From: Haplosporangium gracile
Lineage: Eukaryota > Mortierellomycota > Mortierellomycetes > Mortierellales > Mortierellaceae
Length of the DNA: 44,221 nt
Direction of reading: 5' to 3'
Assembly: GCA_015499985.1 (NCBI GenBank)
Contig: JAAAUF010000263.1
Location: forward strand, 1 to 44,221
Position numbers and translations under genes: made by a program. The first letter of the stretch is position 1, and every line of letters starts with the position of its first letter. Shown piece after piece: positions 9,311 to 21,642 of this stretch. The notes beneath the pieces were generated by a model. That model saw nothing but the letters and a program-made list of their open reading frames with translations, was not told the origin of the DNA and searched no databases.

Positions 9311-12300
9311 TGTTGCTGCTCTGCTTGTTTGCGTTTGATTGATCTGAGTGAGTAAGAAAGAGAAGGAGACGATGTGGGGGGTTGAAAAGGGAACTGATGG
9401 CAATGATCGAACTGGTAGAGAGAAGAGAAATAAAAAGACTAAAAAGAAAAATCAACGTCCTTCTCTTGGCACAGATACAAAAAAAAAAAAAAAAAACAAA
9501 ACCCCTTCCATGGGGACAGAAACAAAAAAAAAAAAAAGCCAGGGCCAGAACAGAGTCAGAGCGGACGGTCGGCGGACGGGTGGATTTTCAGGCCGTGCGG
9601 ACATCCATTTTATTCATCACGTGGAGAAAAACGACAGCCTCTGTGTCCACCTTTTTCATCATCGTCCTTTCTTTTTTCTTTTCTTGTCTATTCGATTACC
9701 TCTCCAAAGATAGAACATCATCATCCTCATCGACACAAGGAAACAGGAAGAATCATTGTTTGCTGAAAAACAGGTGTGGCACAGCACTTTCAGGAGCAGG
9801 AACAGTGAAAGCACAGCTATTGTGTTAACAGGATCCATGTGAACATTTTTTTAGCTCTCTTTGCAGCATGCGAAAAGAATCTATCAAAAAAACACAATAA
9901 CGACGATATGAGCTGCATGGATGTCAACAGCAGGGGCAAGACTGGAGTTGTAGCCATAAAGAGGCGTCTTCTCTGTCTCTCATGATACCATGAGCATGTG
10001 TTTGCCGATGGCAGAGAAAGTAAAGAACGAGGCAAGGTTCCAACTTGGTGGCGTCAATAAGGTAGAAGTCATCAGAGACAGGGTCTAGAAAGAAGGTGTT
10101 GCACGGCATGAGAAACAGTGTAATAATGAAATGTGGTTGCCATGCACACAATATCCGACAGTCTAATACAAACGACTGTAGCCATTCATCTAACCGGACT
10201 ATATTTTGTGCCGGTGGAGTCATGCACTATGAAGGAAGCAAGAAAAGGGAGATTTGCCACGTCAACAAGCAGGCTACTAGGCTCGAAGGTTAAGCCATTT
10301 TTTTTGTTGGAGAGGATAAAGCAATCAACAAATGAAAGTGAGGCGAGAGAAGGAGAGAGAGAGAGCACAACACACCCAATCGAACATTTTCGCATACACT
10401 CAGGCTTTGTTTCAATCCTCCGCATGCTTTCAGACGATATGAAAAAAGAGCTTGTTTGAGATTCCAAGAAATTGAGCTTGTTTGATGCCTGTGCGAAATG
10501 GCAATGAAAGCAGACAATCAGACAGAGATGACCAGCCAGCCAGCTAGTGTCCGCGGACACACACGGGGAGTTTTTTTTCCATCTGTACTTCAACGCCCCT
10601 ATCGCGCTTCACTCACTTCTACTCCACTTACTTTACAAACCCTCTCTTCCTTCTTCTCTACTCCCACGATCTTCGGCTTGCTTTCTCATCCCTCTCACAT
10701 CTTTTCCATCTCACTTTCCTGTCTTTTTATCTTCTTTTTCTCTTTTTTCCCCCTCGTTCTTCTCTTCTTTTCCTCCACTCACATCTATCCTCCACTCTTA
10801 CTCTTCACTTTTCACTTTTCAATCACATCATCCACAATCCCCTCTCTTACTTCATCCATCCATCCTCTACCATCGCTCTTTGTCTTTAACGCCATAGTCC
10901 AGCCAGCGATCACATTATTCGTAAGTCACTCTTACGTACCATCGCATCAATCATTCATCTTTCCTTATTCATTATTATCACTTTCGCAGGACATCCATCA
11001 CCACTTTCAATCGTCGTTGCCTTATTATTGTTATTTTCTGATTCAAGAACGTAATCGCCCATGTTACCACCACTTTTTTTCTTCCTTTCGTTCCTACTGT
11101 CATCGACCTTTACTTTGAATGGGCGATCTAACTAATGACAAGGACAAGAGGCGACTTGAGCCTAATGGCGCATCACAACCGCAACAGCAATATAACAACA
11201 CAACAAAAAGAGGGCTCTCGAAGGACGCTATTCCTCTCGTTGCTTTTTATATCATTGTTTTTATTCTTGCTGCTGTTGTTTGCTTGTAATTAGTCCTACC
11301 AGAGAAACAGTAGGCTGACATGCTGATACATCTGCTCTACCTCCTCTTTCATCGCCAACACCAACATCAATAACAATCGACAACCCTTCATCAAGCTAAT
11401 CGCTCGATCGTTCCATCGCAACCAACCAATCAACCGAGACACTTTTGCTCCCGCTTTCAAAGCGAGCTTTTTTTATTTTATTTTATTTTGCGATACACGC
11501 ACTGCTGACCTATGAGTGGTTGGTTGGCAGGCAGGCTAGCTCTGTGTGTGTTGTTTTGTTGTATGTCCGAACAGAGAAGAGAGAGAGAGAAGAGAGAGAG
11601 CGCGGGTGGTGCATATGAGCAAAGAAAGAGTATGAGAGGCAACAAACACACAACAACACACAAACCCCTCTCCTTCTGCTCCTGTCTGTCCCCTTCTGTC
11701 CCTTCCTTTTTTCCCTTTATCCTTTCCCCTCTCACTCTCATCCGTCTCGTCTTTGCTGCTCTGACCTGACACACTCACTACTCAGTCAGAGAGGGAGAGG
11801 GAGTGGGTGTTGGAGGGTGTGTTGCAAAACTGCAAAACCCCCTTTCAGTTTTGTTTTGCTCAATCCTTACTTCTCTACACTCACTATCATCCCACCACCT
11901 TTCGTTCCAACACAAGTGTCTACAACACCCCTTCTTCCTTTCTTCTTTCTCCTCCTCACTCACTTTCACTTTATTACTCGTTCGCTTCTATTGACACAAA
12001 AAAAATATACACAGGAAAAATACAGAAAGGGTAGAGTCAGGTTATGTCTCCGGATACCAATCAAAAAAACAACAACAACTAACAACCAACAACCAACAAC
12101 CAACAGGCGACGAGCACCCTTTGCTCCTTCCCCGACGACCAAGCAACAGTATGCCCCTCTGTTGTCAACACCTCCCTTCCCCCCTGCCCTACTGTCACCT
12201 AGCAAACAAACAAAACATCACAAAGAAAAAACTAACATTTCAAATACGACTCATTCCTTCATCATTGCCCTGCTTATAGATCCTTCTCTTTTTTTGTAAT

Positions 12301-12560
12301 TGTCGCCGACGGTCGCATACGATCCCGTCCTTTTTTTCTTATCACCACCCTTGGACATACCATGAATGCTACCCGCATCGAACTACTCTAAGCAAGGAGC
12401 TGACCAGCCAAACCCCACTCACCGTCCAAGCGACTCCCTTCACCACGATTGCCACTTCGATCGCAACTACGATTACGACGACGACTTTTCTGCAACATAG
12501 AGTCCTCAGTCCAGTACCAACGACAACGACAACGACGACAACATCAACAACACCGCACAC
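9311..12560. other. 3.25-kb gene-poor stretch: divergent promoter and long leader of SET3
   Basis: Lies between the diverging J-protein and SET3 genes. A CACGTG sits at 9618-9623. From about 10600 to 12300 the plus strand is very pyrimidine-rich and its open frames are low complexity, so I read it as the transcribed leader and core promoter of SET3. An intron-like pair occurs at 10921-10989 (GTAAGT ... TTCGCAG). A minus-strand open patch at 9924-10223 looks faintly exon-like but has no recognisable partner. A (GA)n stretch lies near 11578-11600. The stretch is much longer than any other intergenic space in the window. Confidence 0.5.
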
Positions 12561-15500
12561 ATGTCCGCCAAAGTAGGCGCAACGGCGCCATCACCTTCCA
12601 TCACCAATTTCTCCAACAAAGCCCTTAATCGACTTTCTTCAACCACCTCTTCCTCTAACGCAACTATTCTTAACACAACGGCAATAACAGCAGACGACGA
12701 CGACGAGTCGGGAGACAATGAGCCAGACGACGAGGACGCTGGAATCATTCGTTGTATCTGTGGATTCACTGACGACGACGGTTTTACTATTCAGTGCGAA
12801 AACTGCTTTGTCTGGCAGCACGCCGTCTGTGTAGGGATTGGTCAATCCAACGTCCCAGACAAGTATCTTTGTGAACTTTGCAGTCCACGGCCCATGGACA
12901 AAAAGAGAGCAGCAGAGATTCAGCGGAGGCGGAATGGAGCTATCGAACGCAAGAGGGAAAAGTCCCCTTCCCGGAGGAAAACCAGCGTGGGTCGGCCGCG
13001 GAAACAGTTTGGGTCTGGGAGTGGAGTGTCAGAACCAGGCGCCTCTAATCTCCCCACATCCTCTTCCAACTCGGTCTCCAAGGATAACTCCCAATCAACG
13101 ACATCCAATTCTGGCACCAGTAACGGCAAGACTTCTTCCTCCTCGACTTCGCAACAGGATGCCAATGGAAAAAAGTCCAAGAATGGCACCAGCAGCAACA
13201 CTGGCACCTCCAAACAAATGAATCAAGGATCTCACAGTCAGGGCTCCAACGCCCAGCCAACGAATTCATTGACAACTTCCTCAGGACACATTCACCATCA
13301 TCACCATCATTCTAAACAAAAAACCTCAGGACTACCGCCCAACAGTAACTCCAGAATAACCTCTACAATCGCCAACGAGGACGAGGATCTGGATATGGAG
13401 AGCGATAGCCAGGATGACGGACCCGATGCTTACCAATTCGAGTTTTCGTCTGTTGAGGTGAATATTGTTACCTCCAAGGCCGTCCAGGAGCTGTTCCGCC
13501 AAGTTATCACCCAGTTTCGTCAGGCACAGTCGAGGAAACGCTCCCTCTCGCTCACATCCGGAGTCAAACTCCAAGAACTCGTCGCTTCCAACCCTTCGAT
13601 AGCCAATGGTACCAGCAGCTCCACTCCCACCATACCGGAAAACCCCGACCCTTCCTCAACAACCCTCGGAACTCAGACACAATCCTCGCCTCTGTTATCG
13701 TCGACCACTACTGACGCGTCTAATGTCGTCTCCATGGAACGAGAGTCCCTAGCTCGACCCCTGATGAAGACTGTTGTTAAGCATATCCTGCATTCGTCAA
13801 AATCGCCTCATTCTCCAGCACCCCAGTATGGTCTTTTTGCTGAGAGCAATATTGGCGCCGGTCGATTCATGATCGAGTTCAAGGGTGAAGTCTCGCTTAA
13901 GTCCACATACAAGTCCGACCCCATCAATCAGTACTCCATCTTGGCAACACCAAAGCCGTTCGTCCTCTTTCATCCTCATCTCAATCTTGTGGTCGATGCA
14001 AGGCGTAGTGGAAACGATGCCCGGTTTGTCCGGAGGTCATGCACGCCCAACACCGAGATCAAGAGCATTGTCGTCCCTGGCGTTCAGGATCAGACTGTTC
14101 ATCTTGGCCTTTTTGCCAAAGTGCCAATCGCCAAAGGTCAGGAGATTACTCTGGGTTGGGATTGGAACAAGGATCACTTGGCACTTCAGTCCATCAAGAC
14201 GGCTTCGATCGAAAAGGCCAAGGACGGATCCTCACGGAAGACGCTCAAGGAGATTCGCAAGGCCAAGCATTTGGTCGCGTCTACGCTCTTGGCTCAGACG
14301 GACTGTGCCTGCGAAACCAAGGATACCTGCGTTGTGCACCAGATGCTTAAAGACGGCGCTCCTGATTCGACCAACCGTGACCAAGAGTCCTCAAGTTTAA
14401 CAGCCAAGGGAAGCAGACCCAAAAAGACGACAGCCCCGGAGAGTTTACGCCAGCGGTACGGCAGTCACCGAGATCGCTCAGGAATGGATGGTCACGACGG
14501 CAAGAGATCAGCGGATCAGGACACAAGCGACGACGACGAGCTATCCGTCGCTGGATCTAGTCCTCGTCGCAAGTCGCCCAAGGCCATCAAGTCTGAGAAC
14601 TCATCTTCCAAAAAGGCACGCCACGACTCGCCCTCGTTACATTCCAGGAGTCATCGCGTCGGTGATCGTGACTCAGACTCGGACTCGGATAGCCATCGTC
14701 GCCGGAAACAAACCCTCGCCGAACGACAAGGATCGCCCCTCAAACACGCTAACGTCACTGCAACTATCGCCACCTCCAATCATCAGGAGATGTCTCCCCG
14801 GGAACTCAAGCAAGCACAGATTCTGATCAAGAGGATGGAAGACAAGGATGCTGCTTTGGCTGCTCATTCCTCCAAGCAGAAGGCGCTTGAATCGACCCCC
14901 AAGGATTCGACCTCTTTCCCCCCCAAACGATCGGGATCTGGATCAATTCAACCTTCTCGTCCTCGGGACAAGACCAAGCTGTCGGTAGAATCGGATCACA
15001 AACCTGAACCAAGTCGTCTTAAGAACAGCAACTTTGAAGACGACAACATTTCCATTGGAGACAGCGGAATCGACTCTGATTCGAATAATGGCTTTTTGCG
15101 ACGATACCCACCCTCTGCCCACAAGCAGTTTCAGCCCGATTCCTTCCAAGGTATGCCTTTTAGTATTGGCCTATCATTTTCTTTTGACATTGCTGGTTTG
15201 ATAGAAGTTCCGAGCAGTACCTAACGCGAGTATGTGTTCTTCTTTCAATTTGTAATATAGGAAAGCGAGACAAGAGCCAGATGGAGGTCGACACGATGTC
15301 TCAGTCCCCGGCGACATCGGATTCGGAGCGTAACGATCCCAGAGGAGGCAAGCGACCAGTATCATCCCAATCCGCCAAAAAGCAGCCCTATGCAGCTGTC
15401 TCACGCGCGAAGCGGATTGATCACTCCAACCTGAAGGCGGCCAAGGAGCGACCTACTCTTGCAGGAAACGACACGTTGGATGATTCTCACGTCTTGTCAG

Positions 15501-17824
15501 GCTCCAGTTCGGTTGAAGGCGGCTTTGTCAGTATCGTCGGAAACACCAGCGACGAGGAAGAAGAAGCTAGTCACCGTGCTGATCGTCGACTCTTGCGAGA
15601 ACAAAACATGCCCAAGGAGACTCTTCCCGTGGCCTCGCTCAAGCCTTCAGTTCTTCCTTGCAAGAAGGTCTGGAAGATGATCTACATGAAGCAGCGCGCT
15701 TTGGCTGAGGAAGAAGCTCGAGAGAAGGCCGAAGAAATGAGAAAGAAGGCCGAGGAAGTCTTTGATCTTAAGATGGAGGAGGAGGACGATGCTTTATTCG
15801 GCATGGGTGCTCCCGCACCAGCACCCAATGTGGCATCTGTTGAGACGGTGGTTACTTCTGCTCTTCCTTCAGAAGCCGAGCCCACGGAGTCAGTCAAGGT
15901 CTCGCCTCCTGCTGAGCAGCCGTCCTTGGTAGTAGCTGGAGATGTGCTCAACCTGTTTCACGAAGATGTCCGACCAGAAACAACCCTTTCATCTTCTGGA
16001 TCAACCTCGGGTCAGCGCGAGGTGAACAAAGCACAGCGAAGCGGATCCAAGTCGCCTTTTCGACCCACTGTCTCTGAGGAGCCTGTCGTTTTTGCACCTC
16101 TCGCATCTGCCCAAGAGTCAAACGTTGCACCAGAACCTAGTCCCGAGAAGCCTGCCAAAGCCATTCAAAAGCTCAGCCTCGAATCCTACCATGCCCGGCG
16201 TCTCGCTTCGACCTCTCCTGGTCTCTCGGATGACGCTAAGGTAGTGATGGCTACCGCAACAGAGGCCCCTGTCACTGTGCATGATATTGCAGCTGTCGCT
16301 CCGGAAAGCATTGATGTGGAGATGAAGGAGGCAGGTGCACTGGCCGTTGAGACAACTGCCAGTGTCTCTCAAGTCGATAGCGAATCTGCAGTAGATGCGC
16401 CCACTGTCAAGACAGAGCCTTCTCCCGCCATTCCCAAAGTCAAGCTGTCCCTTCAGGAGTACCAGAAGCAGCGTTTAGGAGTTTCTCAACGCAGTGTGAA
16501 TAACCTGGCTGCTGATGAATCTGCCTTGGCAAAAACGGCAGGTCAGGATGACAACTCGAGCAGCAAGGATGCACAGGATCACCTTGATAACAGCCAAGCA
16601 CCTCAAGGTTCTGGCGACTCTGTTGACATAGAGATGATCGAGCAGCCCCAGCTGCAGGAAGAATTGAACGGCGCTACGGGATTTGCAGAGCCAAGTCGAC
16701 GTGATCGCTCCGACTATTTTGAGGTTGGAACCAGCTTGTCGACGCCCAGGATTAGCCTTTCTACCCAGGCTATCCAGTCTTCAGGCGACTACTTCCCAGT
16801 CCAGCCATTCAGCCCTATTTCACTTTCTGCAGGACCTACACCCTTCTCCAAGATGACATTGACGTCGTCGCCTCCACGCACACCATCCAACTCTGAGGGG
16901 CTGTCTGGTCCTTACACCTCAGGACAAGGACACGAAGTCGCCGTCTCCCCAGGAAGGTCCCCGGTTGCTCAACGGCCCATGGTCTCGCCCAGTTCTAGAG
17001 AGATGCAGGAGCGTTTGAGCCCTGGAAACAAGCACGGATCGCCCCCACCCCAAGGCTTGGGTTCTCCTGGATGGAGGACGCCACGAGGTCAACGAGGAGG
17101 GTCTCCTCCGGGCTTGAGCTCAGGAATCGGGGGCAGCGGTAACTACCGCAATGGCTCGAACTTGGATGTCAGGAACATGGATTCTAAATCCAACAGTGGC
17201 GAGGGACGTCTTACTTCCCCTCGCTACCATGGATCAGCTTCTGACCGACCGGAGAAGCCTTTGGGAGCATCACTCGACTCGCCTACAAGAGAACGACAAC
17301 AGTCTTTGACCTCTGGTTCTCTTTCTAATGCGCCCTTTGAAGGTGGTCACCATGGTTACAATGACGAGTCACCGTCATCGTTTAAGCGCTCCGGACCATT
17401 GTCATCACCCACAGGACCAACAGCCCTTGGACCCCGCGAGTATTATAAGCCGGAGGAGCGTTCGCGTCATAGGTCGATGAATGGGGACGATTGGACTGGT
17501 TATGGAGGAATGGAGTCGATCAACTATGGCGGCTACCGAGGCGGTCCTCGCGGAGGCCTCCCACCACCACCCCGCGATAGGGAACGAGAGAGGGAACGCG
17601 ATCGAGACCGTGACCCACGAGACCGTTACGACCGCAGGGGCGAGTACTTTACTTCAGGACCGCCCAACGGAGGAAGAGGAGGAGTTAGCGGAGGCAATGG
17701 TGGCGGTGGAGGGTCGGCTGGGAACAATGGTGGCGGATTCTATGGCAATAGCCGTGGACCCGCAGGGCCAAATGGACCCGGAGGCATGACTGGAGGATAC
17801 AACAACCGACGACTCAGTGATTAG
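12561..17824 (+). CDS. SET3: SET3-type chromatin protein (PHD finger plus degenerate SET domain)
   Basis: Two exons, 12561-15150 and 15261-17824 (intron GTATGC...ATATAG); 5154 nt, 1717 aa. The PHD finger spans about 63-108 with ligands C65, C67, C79, C82, H87, C90, C104, C107. The SET domain is about residues 420-535 (YGLFAESNIGAG, NDARFVRRSCTPN, ITLGWDWN). The usual NHxC motif is altered to RRSC and the distal Tyr is Trp, as in yeast Set3 and animal KMT2E/SETD5, which are thought to be inactive and to act as scaffolds. Exon 2 encodes a charged coiled region around VWKMIYMKQRALAEEEAREK, two copies of a K-LSLxxYxxxRL motif (about 1168 and 1259), then Ser/Pro-rich sequence and an RGG/RE/RD-rich tail. 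The family nucleates the Set3/HDAC (SMRT/NCoR-like) complex reading H3K4 methylation. Poly(A) signal AATAAA at 18197-18202. Confidence 0.88.
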
Positions 17825-18353
17825 ATCGTCGTTTTTGAGGGATGAGAGCGTCAATCTACAGCAAGAAGTGACGGTCTGCATCGGTGGCATCGACATTGAC
17901 AATACTACAACATTCGAACCACCACAGTAGGCATCAAACAAACAACACCAAACACCCACATTATGAAGGAGAGACTACCCTTGCGGGATGGGCTGCTACA
18001 CGTCCTTCTTTACGCCCCGTATTTTCCCCTCTCCTCTTCTTCCTTTTTATCCTTGCTATTCTTTTTTTTTTTTTTTTTTTTTTTCTTTGTTTGACTTTTT
18101 GCTGTTTCCCCTTTTTTCTTTCAGTTTATTCCCCCATCCTTCACACTTTGTATCATGTTTGTACCATACACCTTTTGTAAAAAACTGACCATTCCGAATA
18201 AATTTGCGCCACCAAACACACAACCTTCGTAATCAGAATCATCTGTTATTGGAAACTTATGAAACAACAAATGCAAACACGTTTTTTTTTTTTCTTTTTG
18301 TTCTTTGACATTCTTTTCATTCCAAACATCTCCACAACACAGGCGACATCAAC
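17825..18353. other. Intergenic: SET3 3' UTR and CDC123 promoter
   Basis: Both flanking genes are on plus. Contains a T23 run at 18062-18084 and the only clear poly(A) signal AATAAA at 18197-18202, leaving about 150 bases for the CDC123 promoter and leader. Confidence 0.6.
18062..18084. repeat. T23 homopolymer in SET3 3' flank
   Basis: Uninterrupted run of 23 T on plus, about 240 bases downstream of the SET3 stop. It may be a transcript 3' UTR element or a nucleosome-depleting tract. Confidence 0.85.
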
Positions 18354-20009
18354 ATGAGCATCTACCGACCAGAGGAAGAACCTGAGCAACAGCAGGAAAC
18401 TGGCCAGCAGCAACAAATGGCCGCCGCAACGACAGAAGGCACACCTTTGGTGTTCCCACCCCTCACCCACCAGCGACTCGAGAACTGTGCTTTCTCGTCC
18501 TGGTACCCAAAGTTCCGACTCATCTCGATCAAATCCAAAATCATCCCCTTGCCCGAGGAGTTTGTCACGTATCTCAATGCCGACGGCGTCTTTATCCCAG
18601 GACAGAGGTACATCTTGACGGAAGTTCTGCACTTATTTGATTGATGAGGTCGTTTCGTTTAGCTTACTGAGTTTTTTCTTATGTGTGTGATTAGCGGTTT
18701 AACTTTAGCATTGAGCGATAGTGAGGACGAGAGCGAGGACGAGGAAATCAGTGACGCAAATCGATTCAAGGCACTTCAGGAGGCTACTTTTCACCAGAGG
18801 GCTGAGGCCGGTCAGGACGACAGCAGCGACGATGAAGACGACGATGAGTCAGAGCAAGGCGAGGTACAAAAAGCGATTCCCACAGCACGCTATTCGCCCA
18901 ATGTCCATGTTGTTCCTGTACACGTTGAGTCATCTGCGACTCAGACGCTGACTAATACCATCACTCACTCTTTTTCTACATATATCTTAGGCACCATTAC
19001 CATACTTTCCAGGACTGGAGCAGGAAATCGAACGGACGATCGCAGAACTCGGAGGCGAAGTGTTTCCAAAACTTAACTGGAGTTCTCCCCGAGACGCCAG
19101 CTGGATCGCGGCGACCAATACACTCAAGTGTCAGCACGTAAGTGATATTTTTCTCCTCCTCAAGTCGTCTGATTTCATTGCGCATGATCTGGCGCATGCT
19201 TATGAGGACTGTTCGGATGCCGTTGCGGAGGGTGCGGAGGGTGTAAGGGAGAGACCTGAGGTTGTGGAGTTGGTGTTGAGAAAGTGGTTTGATCTTGCGC
19301 CCTCGATGGAGTTTAGATGTTTTGTTCGTGAAAACAAGCTTGTTGGTAAGCTTTGGAACGATCCGTTTGGAGTCTTGCAATTGATGAAAAAATGGCGGGC
19401 TTTTCTCTAACAATTGGTCGTTCTGAATTAACACACTTTCTTTTATAATTGTTGCACGGATTGTTGTAGCCATCTCGCAGAGGGACATGACATACTACGA
19501 CTTTTTGAAAGGCATTCAAGAAGAGTTGGAAGACAAGATTGTTGATTTCTTTGAGGACAAAATCAATGGCCATTTTCCTGACAGTGACTGTAAGTCCTTC
19601 CTCTTGTCTCCTCTTTTTTGCTATTGATTGCCAGGAAAAAAACAAAGCTACTGAATACCCTTGACCCCTGCCTTTCCCCAACACCCAAATAGATACGTTC
19701 GATGTATACATTACCAGGAACAAGGACAGGATCTACCTCATCGATTTCAACCCCTTTGCCCAAAAGACCGACTCTCTTCTCTTTGACTGGAAAGAGCTTC
19801 TCCACCTGGACCTGGAGGATAAAGAACAATTGGAACACCTGCCGGCGATGCGGTTATTGGAGTCTGAGGCGGCGGGGAGCCATATGCAGCAGCCGTTTGC
19901 GTTTAACCGGTACCCTTCTGATGTGACGGACTTGTCGAATGGACAGACAGTTGCGGAATTCGCGGAGGCTTTTTATAAAAAATTCCAGACTGCCAGTTCT
20001 ACCGATTGA
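18354..20009 (+). CDS. CDC123: CDC123: eIF2 assembly chaperone (ATP-grasp fold)
   Basis: Five exons: 18354-18607, 18695-18863, 18991-19345, 19470-19589, 19693-20009; 1215 nt, 404 aa. The Gln-rich start precedes NCAFSSWYPKF and IIPLPEEF, the family's entry motif. An acidic Asp/Glu/Ser stretch is encoded by exon 2. Exon 3 holds FPKLNWSSPRDASWIA, SDIFLLLKSSDFI and the EFRCFVRENKLVG strand; exon 5 holds YLIDFNPF...TDSLLFDW with the metal/nucleotide-binding D-x-N. The family binds eIF2-gamma and promotes eIF2 heterotrimer assembly in the cytosol; in yeast it is also a cell-cycle/nutrient factor. A perfect GTAAGT at 19138-19143 lies inside conserved coding sequence and should not be used as a donor. 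The gene ends 120 bases from convergent TIP41; AATAAA at 20063-20068. Confidence 0.93.
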
Positions 20010-20062
20010 GAAGAAGTAGCTGGACGTGTTGAGGATGATGCTAATTACATCAAGTTTTGACT

Positions 20063-20112
20063 AATAAAACAGAAGCGGACGATCAACATTTGTTTTGCCT
20101 AGAGGGTTTATT
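20063..20112. terminator. Facing poly(A) signals of CDC123 (+) and TIP41 (-)
   Basis: AATAAA at 20063-20068 on plus lies 54 bases past the CDC123 stop. AATAAA on minus at 20112-20107 lies 18 bases past the TIP41 stop. The two transcripts should therefore end within tens of bases of each other, nearly touching or overlapping. Confidence 0.6.
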
Positions 20113-20129
20113 TTTATGTAAGAAACGGA

Positions 20130-21501
20130 CTACTCCAGGTGAAGGACTTCGACATGCGATCCCTGATCTGGTAGTTGGGACGAAACCCAATTCGAGTCCA
20201 ACAACAGCGACAAGTCATCTCCTTTTGAACGTGGGATCCTCTATTTATAATTTAATCCGTAACATACCACACATAAATACAAATTAATAAAAAAAAACCA
20301 AATCCTAGTGACAAGAAAAAAGGTATCATCGAGAACAGATCATATCAAGGCGAATAGAGGTAAAGGACTTACGGCGCGTGTATCTAGGTAGGAACTCTCG
20401 CGGAAGGAGCATTCGCGGATGACAGTTTTGGTGCCGAAGCGGTGGTAAATGCGAGTATCGTAGATCCGGAAGAGGACATCGTCGACACGCAGGAAAAAAC
20501 GCAGCAAAATGAATAGGCACGACGGCATCACCCGCTATTTCAGATAAGGGGTTGTTATCAGATTTCGGAGAGGGGTGGAAAAAAAAAAAGGCGAAAATGA
20601 GGTTAGTTAAAAAAATACATTGAACAGCATGTGTTAGACACATTTCACGGATGAAAAGACAAAATAGCAGCCAAACATACGACTTTGGTGGAGAGAACGG
20701 CAGTGCCGTTGTCGGCAAGCTCGTCTTCAAAGAGAATGTTCTCGTCATAGAAGAGGATTGGATCGGGTCGTTTAAGTTGCTCAATGTCGATGGATTCCTC
20801 GGTGGAGGGTTTGAATTTGAGATGATCACTGGGACTGGCGTTAGATCCGTTGTACTTTGTAGAGTATGTCCAGTCGTATGGCTTAACCACATCCGTAATA
20901 TGTTCCTGGTTCACCATGCTATCAACGCGAAAATATTTCATGCAAGGAGAATATGTGATTAGGAAGGATAAATGAAGATTTTTTCACTTCGACAATGGCA
21001 GGACAAAATTGCAGAGAGAAAGAAACAAGAGGAGCAGTGAGGATAATTACCTGCGCTTTTCAAACCATTCGCGGGCGTAGGAGACTTTAATTTTGTCACT
21101 GGAGGTGGAGGACTGGTCAACCATGGCTAGAGCGGGCAGGGCTTTGAACTCGAGTTTGAAACCTGACGGTTTGTGTTCGATGGACAGGAAGTTGTTTCCA
21201 AAGATCATCTCTGGAAAAGGGATCCCCAAGTCTGCTGACGCGCTGTCATATCCGATTGTAAATAGAAGTATAGCTCTATGTGTTATGATACATATTTCGT
21301 GTGGTTGTATCATGATACCGGTTTTCATTCTTTGAGTATTGTTGATGAGAAGACGAAGAGTGGGATGAACACGAAGGTCATATTGGCGACTTACGTGTCT
21401 ATTTCCTGAGAGTTGAGGATGGAGGTCTTGTGGGAGAGGACGGTCCAGTCCTGAATGGCGACTCCTGTGGTCTGGTTGTCCTTGATGAGTCGATGCGCCA
21501 T
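20130..21501 (-). CDS. TIP41: TIP41-like protein (TOR/PP2A pathway regulator)
   Basis: Five exons: 21501-21395, 21242-21051, 20918-20681, 20534-20373, 20240-20130; 810 nt, 269 aa. GVAIQDWTVLSHKT opens the domain; PEMIFGNNFLSIEH, KPYDWTYSTKY, ENILFEDELADNG, and VRVMPSCLFILLRFFLRVD are strong TIPRL/TIP41 landmarks. The last exon (RIPRSKGDDLSLLLDSNWV...) matches the C-terminal helix of fungal family members. Without the final splice the frame stops after 11 spurious residues, so this intron (20372-20241) matters. In yeast Tip41 binds Tap42 and opposes TORC1 signalling to PP2A-type phosphatases; the human homologue binds PP2A/PP4/PP6 catalytic subunits. Cytosolic. The gene converges with CDC123 and lies 141 bases downstream of the guanylate kinase on the same strand. 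Confidence 0.94.
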
Positions 21502-21642
21502 TTTGAGTGCAAAAGTGAACGGTGGTGAATGGGTAAAAGACGAAGGAGAGAAGCGAACAAGAATGGACAACCTTGTTCGTTCCTTTGAGCCTCAAGTCGA
21601 GAGCGCCCCTTTTTTTTATTCCAACGAAAAAACGAGTCACTT

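Noticed and set aside
10065..10076. C-box-like TCTGATGACTTC on minus, possible C/D snoRNA
   Set aside because: No D box (CTGA) at a suitable distance and no terminal stem seen.
18997..19488. 163-codon minus-strand open frame across CDC123
   Set aside because: Antisense shadow of conserved CDC123 exons, with no family resemblance.
20340..20531. TIP41 exon 4 read through to a stop (ending in PLPLFALI)
   Set aside because: The splice at 20373/20240 restores the conserved DLSLLLDSNWV C-terminus, so read-through is intron translation.
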